DNA from: Tolypocladium sp. Sup5 PDA-1
Lineage: Eukaryota; Ascomycota; Sordariomycetes; Hypocreales; Ophiocordycipitaceae
Assembly: GCA_000750105.3 (NCBI GenBank)
Contig: JPHH03000042.1
Span: 1-64,000 of the forward strand
DNA: 64,000 bases
Direction: 5' to 3'
Shown here: one piece after another, positions 33,164-44,562 of the stretch
Layout: each line of letters begins with the position of its first letter
Position numbering within the stretch: position 1 is the stretch's first letter
Program-made: the position numbers and the translations under genes
Notes under the pieces: generated by a model
The model's database searches: none
Seen by the model: the letters and a program-made list of their open reading frames with translations, nothing else
Told to the model about the DNA's origin: nothing

Positions 33164-34625
33164 CTATGAATCCACCTCCATCGAGCCATTCGCGTAGCCG
33201 TTCCCATTCACCTCCGCCGGCCCGTGGGCGTGCACGATGCTCTGACACCCGGGGCAGTTGTGGATGACCTCGTGCGCAAACACGTCGCAGTCGATGCAGA
33301 AGTGGTTGCCGCACACCTCGCACGCGTAACGCCCGCTCTCGCTGACGCCCTTGGATGTCTGCTTCGTGGTGTCTTCCCTGGCCCTTTCTGCGTGGGCCCT
33401 GCCCTTTGGCTGCTCCGGAAAGGGGCATTGGCAGGAGAAGCAGACGGCAGACCGCGCGGCGTCGGCCCATGATACTTCGACCCAGTTGCGTAGCGGGAAG
33501 AGGTGGTGATATGAGCGGGCTAGATGGGTCGATAGGATGAGCGTCAGACCGCAGGCGGGACACTCCGCCGGTAGCCTGCACACCCTCGTCGCGCACCGCG
33601 TGCAGGCGTATCCTTCCCGGAAGGGCTTGTTGTGGCACGCGCAGTAGCTCGTGCTCCCTCCCGGCGCAAGGACCCGCGACGGGAAGCCCATCATGAGCAG
33701 ACTGGCCGTGCTCTGCTCCTTCGTCCTCGTCACCGGAGGCGTGGTCGCCGCCAGGAACAGGTCTCTGAAGTGGACCTCGTCCATTGCGACGTTGTACTGC
33801 GAGTCGTCGCCCGCGTTCGTTTTCGAGCACAGCTCGGCACAGATGGCCACCTGTGCGGAGAGTCCGACGATGGACACTCGTATCCGGTCGGCGATGAGGC
33901 TGCTGATGGTCTCGTGTATGTCGCCGGGGTCGCTCGAGAGCAGGGCTCCGTAGATGATGAGCACCTCCCGCGTGCCGTGCGACGGCGCATGGCTATTGCA
34001 ACGGTCAGCATAGTTCTCGAGCCACCATGTCCCAGGCCACTCACAACAGCGCCCCGCGGCACATCTCGAGCGCATTCTGCAGACTCGGGTTCCCCTGCGG
34101 ATCCTGACCCTCAATCGCCCGCAGCCGCTCCAGGTGTTCGGCCGGGTTCCCCCCCAAGTCGCTGATGCGCACCGCCACGCCGTCGCGCATGCCCACGATG
34201 CCTAGCTGCGAGATGGGGTTCTGCTCGAAGAACTCGCGGACAAACGCCGCCGCGTAGCTGAGCGTGAGGCGGTACCGCGTCGGCAGCAGGTCCTTCTCCG
34301 CCATGGCAAACGACATGTCCAGCACCAGCACGACGTGCCGGATGATGCCGCGCTGCAGGGGCGTCGTGTCGCGCAGCAGTCGCCGCCGCTTCTCCGCCTC
34401 GAGCAGTGTGATGTTGAGCACCCCGTCCTGGTCCTCCTCGGGCAGGTTCGTCTCCCACGTGCGCCTCGACTGCTCCCACGCCTGTGCGCCGTTGCCGCCG
34501 CCCTTGCGCCGCGAGCGGGAGGCTTTGGCGCGCGTGGGGCGGCCCTCGTCGTCGCTCACGGTGTGGTCCATGAGATCGTCGTCGGACATGCCGTCGGCGA
34601 CGAACTCGCCATCCGAGTCTGCCAT
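33164..34625 (-). CDS. SSL1: TFIIH core subunit Ssl1 (p44)
   Basis: A component of the TFIIH core used in RNA polymerase II initiation and nucleotide excision repair, where it binds and stimulates the XPD/Rad3 helicase. Exons 34625-34045 and 33992-33164 give 469 residues (yeast Ssl1 461). The 52-nt intron (GTGAGT...CAATAG) joins in frame as ALFHAPSHGTREVLII. An acidic N-terminus precedes a von Willebrand A domain (about 85-270) with VVLVLDMSFAM. A C4 zinc module follows (CACHNKPFREGYACTRC, then CPACG). The C-terminal RING-like module has CFSCQCPF, CEVCGNHFCIDCD and CPGC. All expected cysteines are present. Confidence 0.96.
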
Positions 34626-35456
34626 GGTGGCGGCGCGCGCCCTCGAAGGGTTTCAGGCGAGATGCTGCAGCGTAACGAGGTGCAGGCGGTGCGGTGCAGG
34701 GTGCAGCCGCGGCGTCGGGTCGGTGGCAATCGGGTGAATGGCAGAGGGAAGAGAGTTGCGAGGCTGCGCTGAAGTTCACAGCCTTGTGAGTGCTCCACCG
34801 AAATGCGACTGAGCTGAGTGAGCTCCCGCCAATGACACGACCGCCTGATGAGCATATGTCATCAACCTCTCTTTTATCACGCAAGAACACTGCAAATGCA
34901 GTGTACTTCGTACCTTATAACCTTACCTATACATGGGTGCCTTGGCAATAGTTGGCAAGGTAGATAGTAGAAGCCGTTTCACATCAAAGACAGCTTTGCT
35001 TTCGACTTCCATACGCATTAGCCGCTAGATCGGGGTATACTACGAAGTCGCATCTAAATCACTACAGCAAGCTACGACAGGGCCGTCCGTGTCTGCGACG
35101 GCATGTAGAAGCAGAATCCAGTAACTTTGACCACGTCTTTCCTCTCTCCTCCAAAAATACTTCATCCAGCCATTCCCCCCTCGTCAGCATGGAGAGGTGA
35201 GCCCATGTCCGTATGCAAACGCTCTGGCCCCAATACCCAAACACCTCGCCGCACGAAGAGTTGGTACGATCCACAGTGAGCCGATGCCACGTTCCGGTGC
35301 CCGTAATAAGTCGTTGCTGTCCATCAAACCATATGTGTGCGTCGTCGGACCCGTCAAAAGTCGTTGGACATCAGTGAGCGATAAAGAACATGAGAGATTA
35401 AAATGCTTCCATCCTTGAAAACGCCGTAAATTCGAAAGACCCCGTGCCCCAGCTTA
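34626..35456. other. Promoter of SSL1 and 3' flank of the Chs7-family gene
   Basis: No gene seen. One palindrome copy (GTACTTCGTAC) is at 34903-34913. The right half is AT-richer than the neighbouring genes. Confidence 0.6.
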
Positions 35457-36628
35457 TTATGGGTATGTGCTGGTGGACTGCATCGGCCAGTCGTCCTCGG
35501 TTATGCTTGACCAGAAGACCCACACCAGGACGACGGACAGTAACGTGAACAGCGTCTCGAAGAGAGCGCCGTCAATCTTGCCGCTGGTGCCATCGCAGAT
35601 GGACTTGCTGATGGCATAGTTGAAGACCTGGCCAAGGGCGAAGAGGATGGCCGCGGCAATCAGGTACATCATGGGCCGGACCTCGCCCAGCACTCGGAGG
35701 ACGAGGATGGTCTCGAGGACGAAGAAGGCGACGAGGAAGATGAGCGGCACCAGCTGGTACAGGACGTAGAGGGCGATGTTCCGGTTCGGGAGCTCGTAGC
35801 TGCTGTTCCAATAGCCGGTCCACTGGAAGCCCGTGTCCAGGGCGATGTAGCCGGTGCCGATGAACAAGGCCGCCGCGGAGAGGAGCATGAGTCCCATGGA
35901 CAGGGGCGTCCCATCGTCAATTAATTGGTATCCGACGACGGCATTGAGCATCAGAATCCAGGTGGTTGCGATGATCATGCCAATGTGGATGCCGGTAAAG
36001 GCCTGGACCGAGGTCAGCAAGGGCAAAGAGGTAAAGATACAGGGAAACGGGGGTTGGGCATACAAGTCGAACAGATTTGTTTAGCGGAAAGACGCCGACT
36101 GAGAAGATTTCGCATATGCTGATGATGATGTAGCACAGGAGGAACAATTGCATTTCCCTGTAGCACGGTGGCGTCAGTCGACTTTCGTCCCAAGATGCAG
36201 CGCGCAGAGCAAACATACCGTCGGCCAACCGCCGCCCGCTTCTTCTCCGACTTGAGCACCATAAAGGCCGCCGCAGCAATGGCGACGCCGCAGAGGATGA
36301 TGGACCCCAGGTTGCCCAGGTGCCGGCCACCGCTCAACGGGATGCCCGTTAATTGGCATCCTCCCCAGGGGCCATTCTGGTCGTGGTCTGGCGACGAGAG
36401 AAGCTGGAAGCGAGTTTAGTCAGTCAATCTGCCGGGGCACAGCGGATGCGGTGTGTCAGGTCTCGTTTCGCAGGTGGTGAACGTACATTGCAGACCGGCA
36501 AGGTCGAATCCTTGCAAAAGTCCTGCAGAGCGATCCATGTTAGCCGTCAGGCGCAGGCAATCGGCGGTGGCATTTCTGCTTGCGGGGACTCGACGTACAT
36601 TGAAGTTGCCAAAGGCTGTTGACCCCAT
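35457..36628 (-). CDS. Chs7-family membrane protein (chitin synthase export chaperone-like)
   Basis: Five exons: 36628-36599, 36522-36487, 36403-36219, 36157-36064 and 36002-35457, giving 296 residues. The first two coding exons are 30 and 36 nt (MGSTAFGNFN, DFCKDSTLPVCN) and give the typical Chs7 N-terminus with paired cysteines. Seven hydrophobic helices follow, for example LGSIILCGVAIAAAAFMVL, LFLLCYIIISICEIF and LFETLFTLLSVVLVWVFW. The stretch GYQLIDDGTPLSMGL is the family signature loop. In yeast Chs7 is an ER chaperone needed for export of chitin synthase III. This sequence diverges from canonical Chs7 in the second and third helices, so it may be a paralogue with another client. Every junction was phase-checked. 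Confidence 0.87.
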
Positions 36629-39600
36629 TGTGACTGCGGAGGCTGCTGCTGCCGAGGCGACGGTCGCATCCACGGAGTGCAATCACAACCGGGAAGCCGA
36701 GGACCGCAGGACTCGGTCAGTCACGACGCAGAGCAGGTCAATCGGTCGAGTCGACGGCGTCGCCGAGATGGAAGCGCTCGCTCGACGGCACGAGAGTGGT
36801 TTGTGCTGCGAATTTCCCTGCCTCGCGGGAAGGAATCGAGAGTCGGTCGGGGGGTTGGCGGTGCCGTGCCCAGCAGCCTTCGGGAGGCTGGCAGCGACCG
36901 CAACCTAAGCTGGGGCCTCTGGTAGCGAGCGGGTTCGATCGTCGCCGACTCGGACGTGGATCGTGGGGAGTCAATCGCCGCCTCGGCCGCGAGCTGGAGA
37001 GTCGGTCGTGGAATTGAAGCGTCGCGGGTCGCGTGCGAGAGGAGGATCCGATGCGGCCAGCGAGGGAGAGGCGGCTGAAGGACGACGAGAGTCGGGGGGG
37101 GATCGTGTGGGAGGTGTCTTGCGGGAGAAGCAGGTTTCGGGGGGGTGACTGGGCTGATAATAACAGGCTGGGCAATAGGGCCGCTGGAGCTAATGGAGGA
37201 TTAGGTCAAGCCCAGCCCAGCGGCAGTGGCCAGCACAGCACTGGGCCAGGCCCTGGTTCCCCGGGGCAGCTGGCAGGCGCCCCTCCAAGGCAGGAACCAG
37301 GACGCTGAGTGGCTGGTGGGGAGGCCTGGGCTTGGCGACGCTAGCTGCCCTGGGCAACACGATTGGTTGGGGCGCAGATGACTGCAACCCTTGCGCTGGC
37401 CGCCTGTCTGGGCAGAGTGGAGGATGACGAGACAGGCAGGGCAGGACGGGTGCCCTGCTTGTTGCTGGCCGTCTGGTGTCTGATTGCTAGCATGAACTCT
37501 CTGGCCACGGTGACGAACGGCCCAGGTTCCTCGTCGTGGGCTCGTGGGTCTCGCGGGCTGGCGAGGTGGGCTTGTGGACGTGGGCGTGGGCGCGATCGGC
37601 GGGACCCCGATCTCAGTCAATGCCGAAGGCCATCATCTCCAGCAGGTTCACGGGTCTTCCATGGTTGGAGATGATTCACTCCCCTGAACTGAAGACGTGG
37701 AAAGAAAGGCCGTCTCGTTGCGAGTATTTCGTACAAGTTCGCGCTCATGCGGGAGGCTGCAGGTGCCTGGCACTAACAAGCAGCCCCCCCCCCGGGCCAA
37801 GCGGTTGATGCTGTCGGGTGCTTCCATTGATGTCCAACATTGATGAGGAGAATTGATGGCCCTACTGACGGCGTTCCCGGGCTTGCTGCGGCGCCTGCAT
37901 CCAGCATTGGAATGCGCCCTCGGTGATTTAAAAGCTGCCGGCCCCCATCGTCGACGACTCGATGCCGAATGCCCACCACGAGGGACGCGGTCCAGGAACA
38001 CGGCGCCAGAAAAGCAAAAGATTGGCCCTCTCACAAGTTTAAGATTGGCAGACCACCTCCGTCAAACCATGACGCCGACGGACCTTGCGCTAGACGACCC
38101 TAGGCGCGAGGTGGGCAAATGCCAGATTGAAATTTGCACTCTCGGCTGCCCCCCTGCAACGGGAAACTCATCCCATCCGCTGATCATGGCCTCGATGATG
38201 GCGGGACTCGGCCGCTGTCCTCGCCGTCGAGTCCGGCGGAGGCGGCACATCACGGGACGGAGGCGGCCTCTCATCCGAACTCGCTGCGGGTGACGGCTGA
38301 TCCGACGTGTCACCCATAATCAATCTCATCTTAACCAAATGCGTTCATGTTCATGGCATGACCTGCATTATCGATAAGCAGCCCCTTCTCCCCACGCTGC
38401 ATCCCTCGCTGCAGCTCATCATCCCATCCCCCTCCCGCATAACCACAGGCCCACTGCCTGTGCTGCTTGCAGTCTTCCAGAAGCCCTTGGATCTGTCGCA
38501 ACTTACTGTACACTGCCCCCTTGCCGTCGTTGGCCCTCTGTTGCTCGCATGACGTGCTGCTCCCTCGCTGGTTTCAAGAGCGTCCAACAAAAATAGTACG
38601 AGCACGAGTACTCGTACTCCGTACGGAGCCAAACATTCGGCCTCACCTCCCGCTGGCCGGCCGCTCAGGAAATGGCCGACTTTATGCTGTCGTCGTTTTC
38701 GTTTCAGCCACGGCGAAGCCCCGTCTGTCAGCTTTGTACAGTACGTATTACTGGACGGGTGATGCCGTCATCGCACGAAAGCCGCGAGGCTGCATTGTCT
38801 GGTTTCACCAATAGGAGCGGGAGCCGTTTCGACGCATGAAAGGGGTCGTCTCGACATTCTTGGCTCCCTCGTGTCCGGTTTCCCAGCTGCCAGGTTGCAC
38901 GGCACTCGCACAAACGGGAGTCTTTCGGGGAAGCTATGCTCCCGTGTCAGCTTTCCATACTGTTTCCGTTATTACTCGTACGGAGTACCCTGCAATGCAA
39001 AGTTGACAAGCTGAGCCTGCCAGCCAGATTCTATGGACTCTCTTGGCCACCCCACGGCTTTCAATGACCAGTGTCATGTTGCTTCGGGCCAGAGATTATC
39101 AATAAGACAAGTCATGAAATAAGATACGTACACTACCGTGGAAGGAACCATTCGCCGACTACTCCCAACTCTTGTTGGTGCGGCCGTTGGCGCTACGTAC
39201 TTGCACCCAACAATCGCTGGGCAAAACCTCTGAACCAGAGGCCATTGCCATTCAGGCGCGCTACAGCTCGTATCCGGCTCGAGATCGTAGAATATACAGC
39301 AACCAACAGTCCGCACATGTTGGCACATGAAGCTGCGCGGAGAACGCAGCCCGGTCGCCGTCGGTGCGTGCCATGAGGCTGTATGGTTGATGAAAGGGAC
39401 TCGGGAGTCGGTTGGGAACCAACGATAACGAATGCCACATCACTGCTTCCAAGCAGCTGACGTCACAATAATTAAGGTAGATGTCCTTCTCTCAGCTCAT
39501 CGTTCGTGGTCCTTTGCTATCATAGACTTACTACGAGCTGGACTTGGCGATGGCTTCCCATGGCACATGGATGAAGTAGCTAGTTCGCGCTCAGATAAAG

Positions 39601-39890
39601 AGCGGACCACCTTCTCATTCAACAAACTTCATCCGCGCGCTTGTTTCCAATTATGCCTGCTAATCTATTCCTGTACAAGCAGCATCGCCACATGTTGGCA
39701 CGGGGCGGGCCGTGGCATGCGTTGGCCAAGGAAGCGTCCAGCAAACCGAACGAAGCGCAGTGTCCAAAACAACACAGTTTACGTGAACCGGCCCTTGAAA
39801 AAGCAATAAACATGCTGCACACCCCATGTGAGACGCATCGCGCCAACGATGCCGTCCCCTGCCAGGCGTTCTGGACCGACACATCGCACC
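36629..39890. other. 3.3 kb intergenic region, left part of an accessory-looking segment
   Basis: No gene supported. The left kilobase upstream of the Chs7-family start is GC-rich and promoter-like. Palindrome copies are at 38614-38624 and 38979-38988. Open frames of up to about 150 codons (such as 36453-36908 and 37853-38293) overlap one another on both strands and have no family features. Confidence 0.55.
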
Positions 39891-40623
39891 ATGTTGCTGG
39901 GCTCCCGTCAGCCCGAAAGGGTTCAGTGGATGAGCGTCCGCTTCTCCGTTCTGGTGCGAGTCGCGCTGCACGCTATACCGGCTCTCTTTGCTGAATCCAC
40001 CATTGCCTTCCTCGCGTACTCGAGCATCTTTGGCTATGACGGAGCTCGTGTGGTGGGCATGTACATCACCGTGAGTGCCCTGCTGGGGATGTTGGCGCTG
40101 GGAACTTGTCCCTTATTTGTCTCCGGCGAATGAAACTCTAAGTATCCTGGTGCGTTAGGCAGCGTGGTGCTTCTTACTCGATACCTATCTATCCATCGCA
40201 TTTCTAGTCCACGACTTCGAACACGTAAAGCTCCGTCGACCCGGGCCCATGCCTCTTGTATGCCTCTACACGTTCACCATTGCCATCACCCTCGGCGGCT
40301 TCCTCGTGGCTCTGCACAGAGAGGAGCAAATCGAAGCCTTAAACGGCGGAAGGGATGCGCACAACGCCGAGGATACCATGATCTGGTCGCTTTTCGCTGC
40401 CATCTACCTCGAGGCGGTCGTAGGGTATGGAGCATTCTTGTTCGTGTCAACGATGCCGCGCTGACGTTTGCTTTGTAGCCTGTTTCACTTGCTACTGGCT
40501 CTTGACATGTGCCTGGGCTATGGGTTGCGGCGCGAGGGTCGGAGTATGGCAGAGGTCGAAAGCAGTGGTTTGAGATACTTTTCGATCCAGGCACCGCGCC
40601 CCGCCATGCCCTTTCACGTCTAA
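39891..40623 (+). CDS. Small four-helix membrane protein, unknown family
   Basis: I reconstructed this from three exons: 39891 (or 39930)-40070, 40159-40424 and 40479-40623. Introns are 88 nt (GTGAGT...GCGTTAG) and 54 nt (GTATGG...CTGACG...TTTGTAG). The product is 196 residues from the first ATG (MLLGSRQPERVQW) or 183 from the second (MSVRFSVLVRVALHAIPALF). Four hydrophobic helices are clear: VALHAIPALFAESTIAFLAY, AAWCFLLDTYLSIAFLV, LVCLYTFTIAITLGGFLVAL and WSLFAAIYLEAVVGLFHLLL, followed by a cytosolic-type tail ending PAMPFHV. Both splice joins fall inside helices and restore hydrophobic continuity, which is strong evidence that the gene is real and intact. The tetraspan layout resembles small MARVEL-like proteins but I see no signature. 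It sits alone beside a decayed gene. Confidence 0.68.
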
Positions 40624-41592
40624 CTTCCTGCCTCTACATCACCATTTCTGTATCAAAAGCGATTCATCTACGAAGTACTAGTATAGCTAAGTTTCATACA
40701 AGACCTTTGCCTTGCAGTGGTTTGCCGTCCCCGTCCAGTCTCAGCTCTGACCATCCATACTGTCCTACTCACTTTCGCCCGAGTCACTCGCAAAAGGGCC
40801 GACTCAATAAGCTACATGAGTACATGCGTGCTCATGGATGATCCACATGTTAAGTGCTCACTGGAGTTCCTTCAAATGCTGTGCGACACTGCCAGTCGCA
40901 CTTACACGGACTCGGTGAGTTGGACCACAGGCAGTAGGCGCCAGGCTTGAACTAGACCACAAGGCAATACGCGCATCCTTTTACAGCCCGGTAGTTAGCA
41001 GCACACGTCTTGCAACGGCAATGTTGTGGACACCGATATCGGGAGCTTACAAGAAGGTAACACGAATAACGCGACCAAAGGTCAGGCAGCCCTTCGGTTC
41101 TCTGCCTTTTCCAGCATATACCTCATGTATTTTCTACAAAATTGCACCGGACACGCGGCTTATCTTCTCTAATTTGGTCTCTCGGCAAGACATTGCCTGT
41201 GCCAGCATCTCGGCCCGTGACAACATCCCCTCATGAACATGGCAGTGCTGGTCGCCTTCCTGCCTCGCCGATGAGCGGTTGCCCACATGAAAGCTGAGGC
41301 AGTCGTACACCAGGATTGTACACCAGGATTGTTACACATCTGAGGCTGCTTATTAGAACTGAATCTGATTCGTTCGTCAACTGCGACACATCCTGTTTCA
41401 AGCGTCCGGTCAATGTTTAGCTGTCTCTGTCAGCCTATCAGTTGTAGAGGCCAAACCAACAGACAGACGGGTGTACCCTCGGCAGTCCATGTTTTAAAAT
41501 GCTAACTCCAGGGAGGTGTGTATTTCCAACGGTTCTTCGCTTTCACCGGAGAGCTTCCCAAACGCCAACATTGCCGCACATTCTATAACAGA
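40624..41592. other. Intergenic region in the accessory segment
   Basis: No gene seen. It is comparatively AT-rich. One palindrome copy (TACGAAGTAC) is at 40669-40678. A near-perfect duplicated 13-mer (TACACCAGGATTG) occurs at about 41308-41335. Confidence 0.5.
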
Positions 41593-42537
41593 ATGGCGTC
41601 ATATACGAGCTTCAGCATCATTCTCACCCTTCTCTTCGCCGTATATGGAGCTGCAGATTCTGGAGATGACTTTTCTAACGACCTATTCACAGACCTGACG
41701 CCATATGTCTCCATTCCTGTCCTCACGTGGAGCATGTACAGTAGCAAATTTAAGGATATGCTAACATTCTACCTAACAGAACCCTAGCCCTGGTTGGCGA
41801 ATGCGTCACTATGCAGTTTATGAGCGAAGCCATGGGATGGTCGGACTGCATCATGCTGGCCGTGGCCCCCTCTGGGCATCATCACCGTCGTCGTCAGCGC
41901 CACCAGGGTCGGGGGTCCAAGGTGGCTCAAGGCCATCATCGGAAGGGCAAGAGAGAACACCTCAGTCGCCGAAATAGAGCTGATATCATCCACCTCGGAC
42001 GAAGTCCGTGAGCTTTGGAACAGCAATCACGTGGTGCGGTGTCCAGGCAAAGCTCCCATCTCGGAGTTTATATGCCTCCTGCCCGAGACCATGGCCAAGT
42101 TGAAGGAGGAGGACAAGTGCCTGGCCATGAAGACAATGACGCTGCGTGAGGCAGAGAGATGCGGTGTTTTGAAGCCAACAGGTAGGTCCCTTTACCTTTT
42201 TTTACCCCCAAGCGCCTTGGACGACTTCTGACTCAAGCCCAGATTTGAGCTTTTCGAAGCATCTCCAACAGTTGTGTATGGATTGCAAGCGAAATGGCCT
42301 CCATCATGGCGTTCGCGTCTGGATCCGAAAAAGCTTGCGTCCGCCTACGGATGCAGCTTACCAGACGAAGAGCGAGGCTCCCTCCACACCCTATCACCGT
42401 CAGTGCGAAAGTCAACGCTGGTTTTTCCACAAAACGTCGATAAGCCAAATACACGAGGCGAGTCTCAAGGGCAAGCCCAGTCAGAGACCACCCTTACACA
42501 GAATACAGGTGGCGACACCATGGGCGGTATAGGGTAA
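41593..42537 (+). pseudogene. Frameshifted relic of a fungal membrane-module gene (ankyrin/NLR-associated type)
   Basis: The start MASYTSFSIILTLLFAVYGA (ATG 41593) is followed by DDFSNDLFTDLTP, then by QFMSEAMGWSDCIMLAVAP, IITVVVSATRVGGPRWLKAI, IGRARENTSVAEIELISSTS and VRELWNSNHVVR. From memory, this order is the N-terminal module of a repetitive fungal family, often annotated as ankyrin-repeat or hypothetical proteins. There are two lesions. A one-base excess near 41871 (CCCTCTGGGC) shifts the frame between LAVAP and IITVV. At the first intron the expected CC|GTATGT donor reads CCATATGT; the only usable GT donor is a weak GTGGAG at 41728. The acceptor CTAACAG at about 41780 is intact. After a probable second intron from 42182, the downstream frame (to 42537) no longer resembles the family. 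Confidence 0.6.
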
Positions 42538-43499
42538 CCACTCTTAGCCTGCAGGGCTGAGAAAAGCCCCCATTTCCACGGCTGCAGACACAGCAGAACC
42601 ATGTTATAATTAGCAAAGTGGATGCGCCACAGGACTGGACCCAGTGCTACCGGGCTCGAGCGCTGGGAGCTGATGTTGCTTCCGGAAGTTCGCGGTCAAG
42701 GCAGGCCCATTTTCCCGGAGCGCACCGGCGCCGGCCGTCTCGGTCGGAGACACGGACGAGGTTGAGGGACGGCGCTGAAATCGGCTGCCGATTCCAGCCG
42801 AGACACGCTGGAGGGCGCTCATGCAGCAGTGGCCGACAACGGCGAGCTTGAGACTGGTGCAAAATGCTACACCTATTGGCAGTGTTGATGCCAGGCTGCA
42901 CTTGTTGGAGTATGATGCCTGCTGCGGCTGACGACTGATGTGCTCCCCAGCTCTCATGCTGTGCAGCCACCCGTCATGCAGGCAGCTCTGGACACCTCAG
43001 CGCCGGACAAGTCTCGGTCTTGTGATTTGTAGCCGTGAAAGGCCTGCAGCAACCTGCAAGAGGCAAATCTAGCCAGCAATGACTTTCAACGATTTTTCCT
43101 TAGCCGTGCCGGCCGGCCGACCGACCGACAAGCTCGAGATACTGCTAAGATGCCCAACACGCTCCATGCTTGGCGCTACGTGGCGCTACCGCTGTCGTCT
43201 GACGTCGTCCTCCCCACTGCGACTCGCGCCAAGCATTGACACCGTGATGCCTTCAGCACGTGAGGACGAGACCCGTATTAATGCCCAGGCTGATTGTCGC
43301 TGGCTGGGGCGCGCTGGCTGACAGGCTGTCCTGTGATAGGGGGCATCGATGCTCTAGATGTGGGATGGAGGCAATGATCACCATCTGCGTGCCGCCCATC
43401 CAGTTACCTAGGTCGCGAAGTTTGGTAGCAGGACCCGTGCTGGACACGAACCGATGATGGGGATTGCAAGTCACTTGGCCGCCGTTGACGCTGCAAGCA

Positions 43500-43517
43500 G
43501 TACTTCGTACGAAGTAC
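43500..43517. repeat. Perfect 18-nt palindrome
   Basis: GTACTTCGTACGAAGTAC equals its own reverse complement and is formed by two overlapping copies of the 11-mer GTACTTCGTAC/GTACGAAGTAC found at many other intergenic sites in this window. Confidence 0.95.
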
Positions 43518-43669
43518 TTAGCCCCCTATAGTCCGCAGGAGAGGAAAAGTTGCTTCGGGCAATGCAGGTACCTTTGGCCTGCAAACGGACAACCAGAGAC
43601 ACGGCGACCACGGTAGCAACAGTTGTAGACCACATGCAAGCTTCCAGAGCACCCAAAATGAGCCCCCAG

Positions 43670-43699
43670 TTTTTTTTTTTTTTTTTAAAAAAAAAAAAA
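43670..43699. repeat. T17A13 inverted repeat
   Basis: Seventeen T residues are followed directly by thirteen A, able to form a 13-bp hairpin with almost no loop. It could be the remnant of two opposed poly-A tails or a replication/assembly artefact. Nothing flanking it looks like a transposon. Confidence 0.9.
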
Positions 43700-44562
43700 G
43701 AATCATCCCCTGAGAGAGTGAGGCGTTGCTCGTGAGCTGAGATGAGCTGGCCGTGTTCGGAAGGCTCGAGGCGTACGCCGTATGTACGTCTCCTTTCCTC
43801 GTAGTCCGTAGTCCGTAGCCCGTACCTACTGTCCTCCATCAAACGACCTGCACATGCGGACGTGATCTCGTGCTCCTCCAACTCAGTTCAACTCAACCAC
43901 TTCACCCATCGTCAGCCAGTCTTTTCTTGGATTTCCCCGACTCGTCGTCTCTCGACCCGTCCGCCCACCCATAGCTTTACCGTTACGAACCCAATACTCT
44001 TGTACATCCAGCGAAGCAGCCTTCCTCGGCTACCCCCGCCTCCGACGCCGTCGCCGTCGCGTAGCCGTCTGCCCACGCGCGCCCTTGTCTCGCTGCTCCG
44101 CAATTCGGCATCATCGTGCGTCTGGCCTCGGTGGCTATCCCCGGGTGACGCTGTGCCTGTGCCGTCGAGTGGTCATCTGCGACAGACGCACCCGCACCGG
44201 GCCTCGGATTGGCAGCGCCGTATTGCACACGACGAATGCCACTGGCTGTGCCCGACGACACCTCTGCCTCTTGTCTCTCCCGGCCCCATCCGCACGCGAA
44301 CCCGCCGAACCCGCCGAACCCGCACCGCAGCTACGTACCTCTCTGCAGCGCCTGAACGGACCTGACCAGACCTGGCTGAGCCTGGCCTGGACTCCAGACT
44401 GCGGCTGTTGCAGGCACCCCGTTGTTGACGACTGACAGGAGCCCGTCCGTCACCCGACCCCGTACAGGTAGTTCGACTCCGCCGGCCGACGTCGTCACTC
44501 TCCTCCTCGGCCTCTGCATCTGCCTGCGCTCCCCTTGTCCCGTCCTCCTCTCCTTCAATTGA

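Larger units (their letters stand above)
42538..44562. other. Intergenic region, right part of the accessory segment
   Basis: No supported gene. It contains an 18-nt perfect palindrome at 43500-43517, a T17A13 inverted repeat at 43670-43699 and a small direct repeat (GTAGTCCGTA, about 43801-43817). From about 43860 the sequence becomes CT-rich, as in the promoter and 5' leader of the sugar transporter that follows. Confidence 0.55.

Noticed and set aside
40425..40464. Stop at 40464 as the end of the four-helix protein
   Set aside because: A 54-nt intron with a CTGAC branch and TTTGTAG acceptor continues the fourth helix and adds a sensible tail.
43670..43699. T17A13 element as a transposon terminus or intrinsic terminator
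   Set aside because: There is no flanking inverted repeat, target duplication or transposase remnant, and fungal termination does not use such hairpins.
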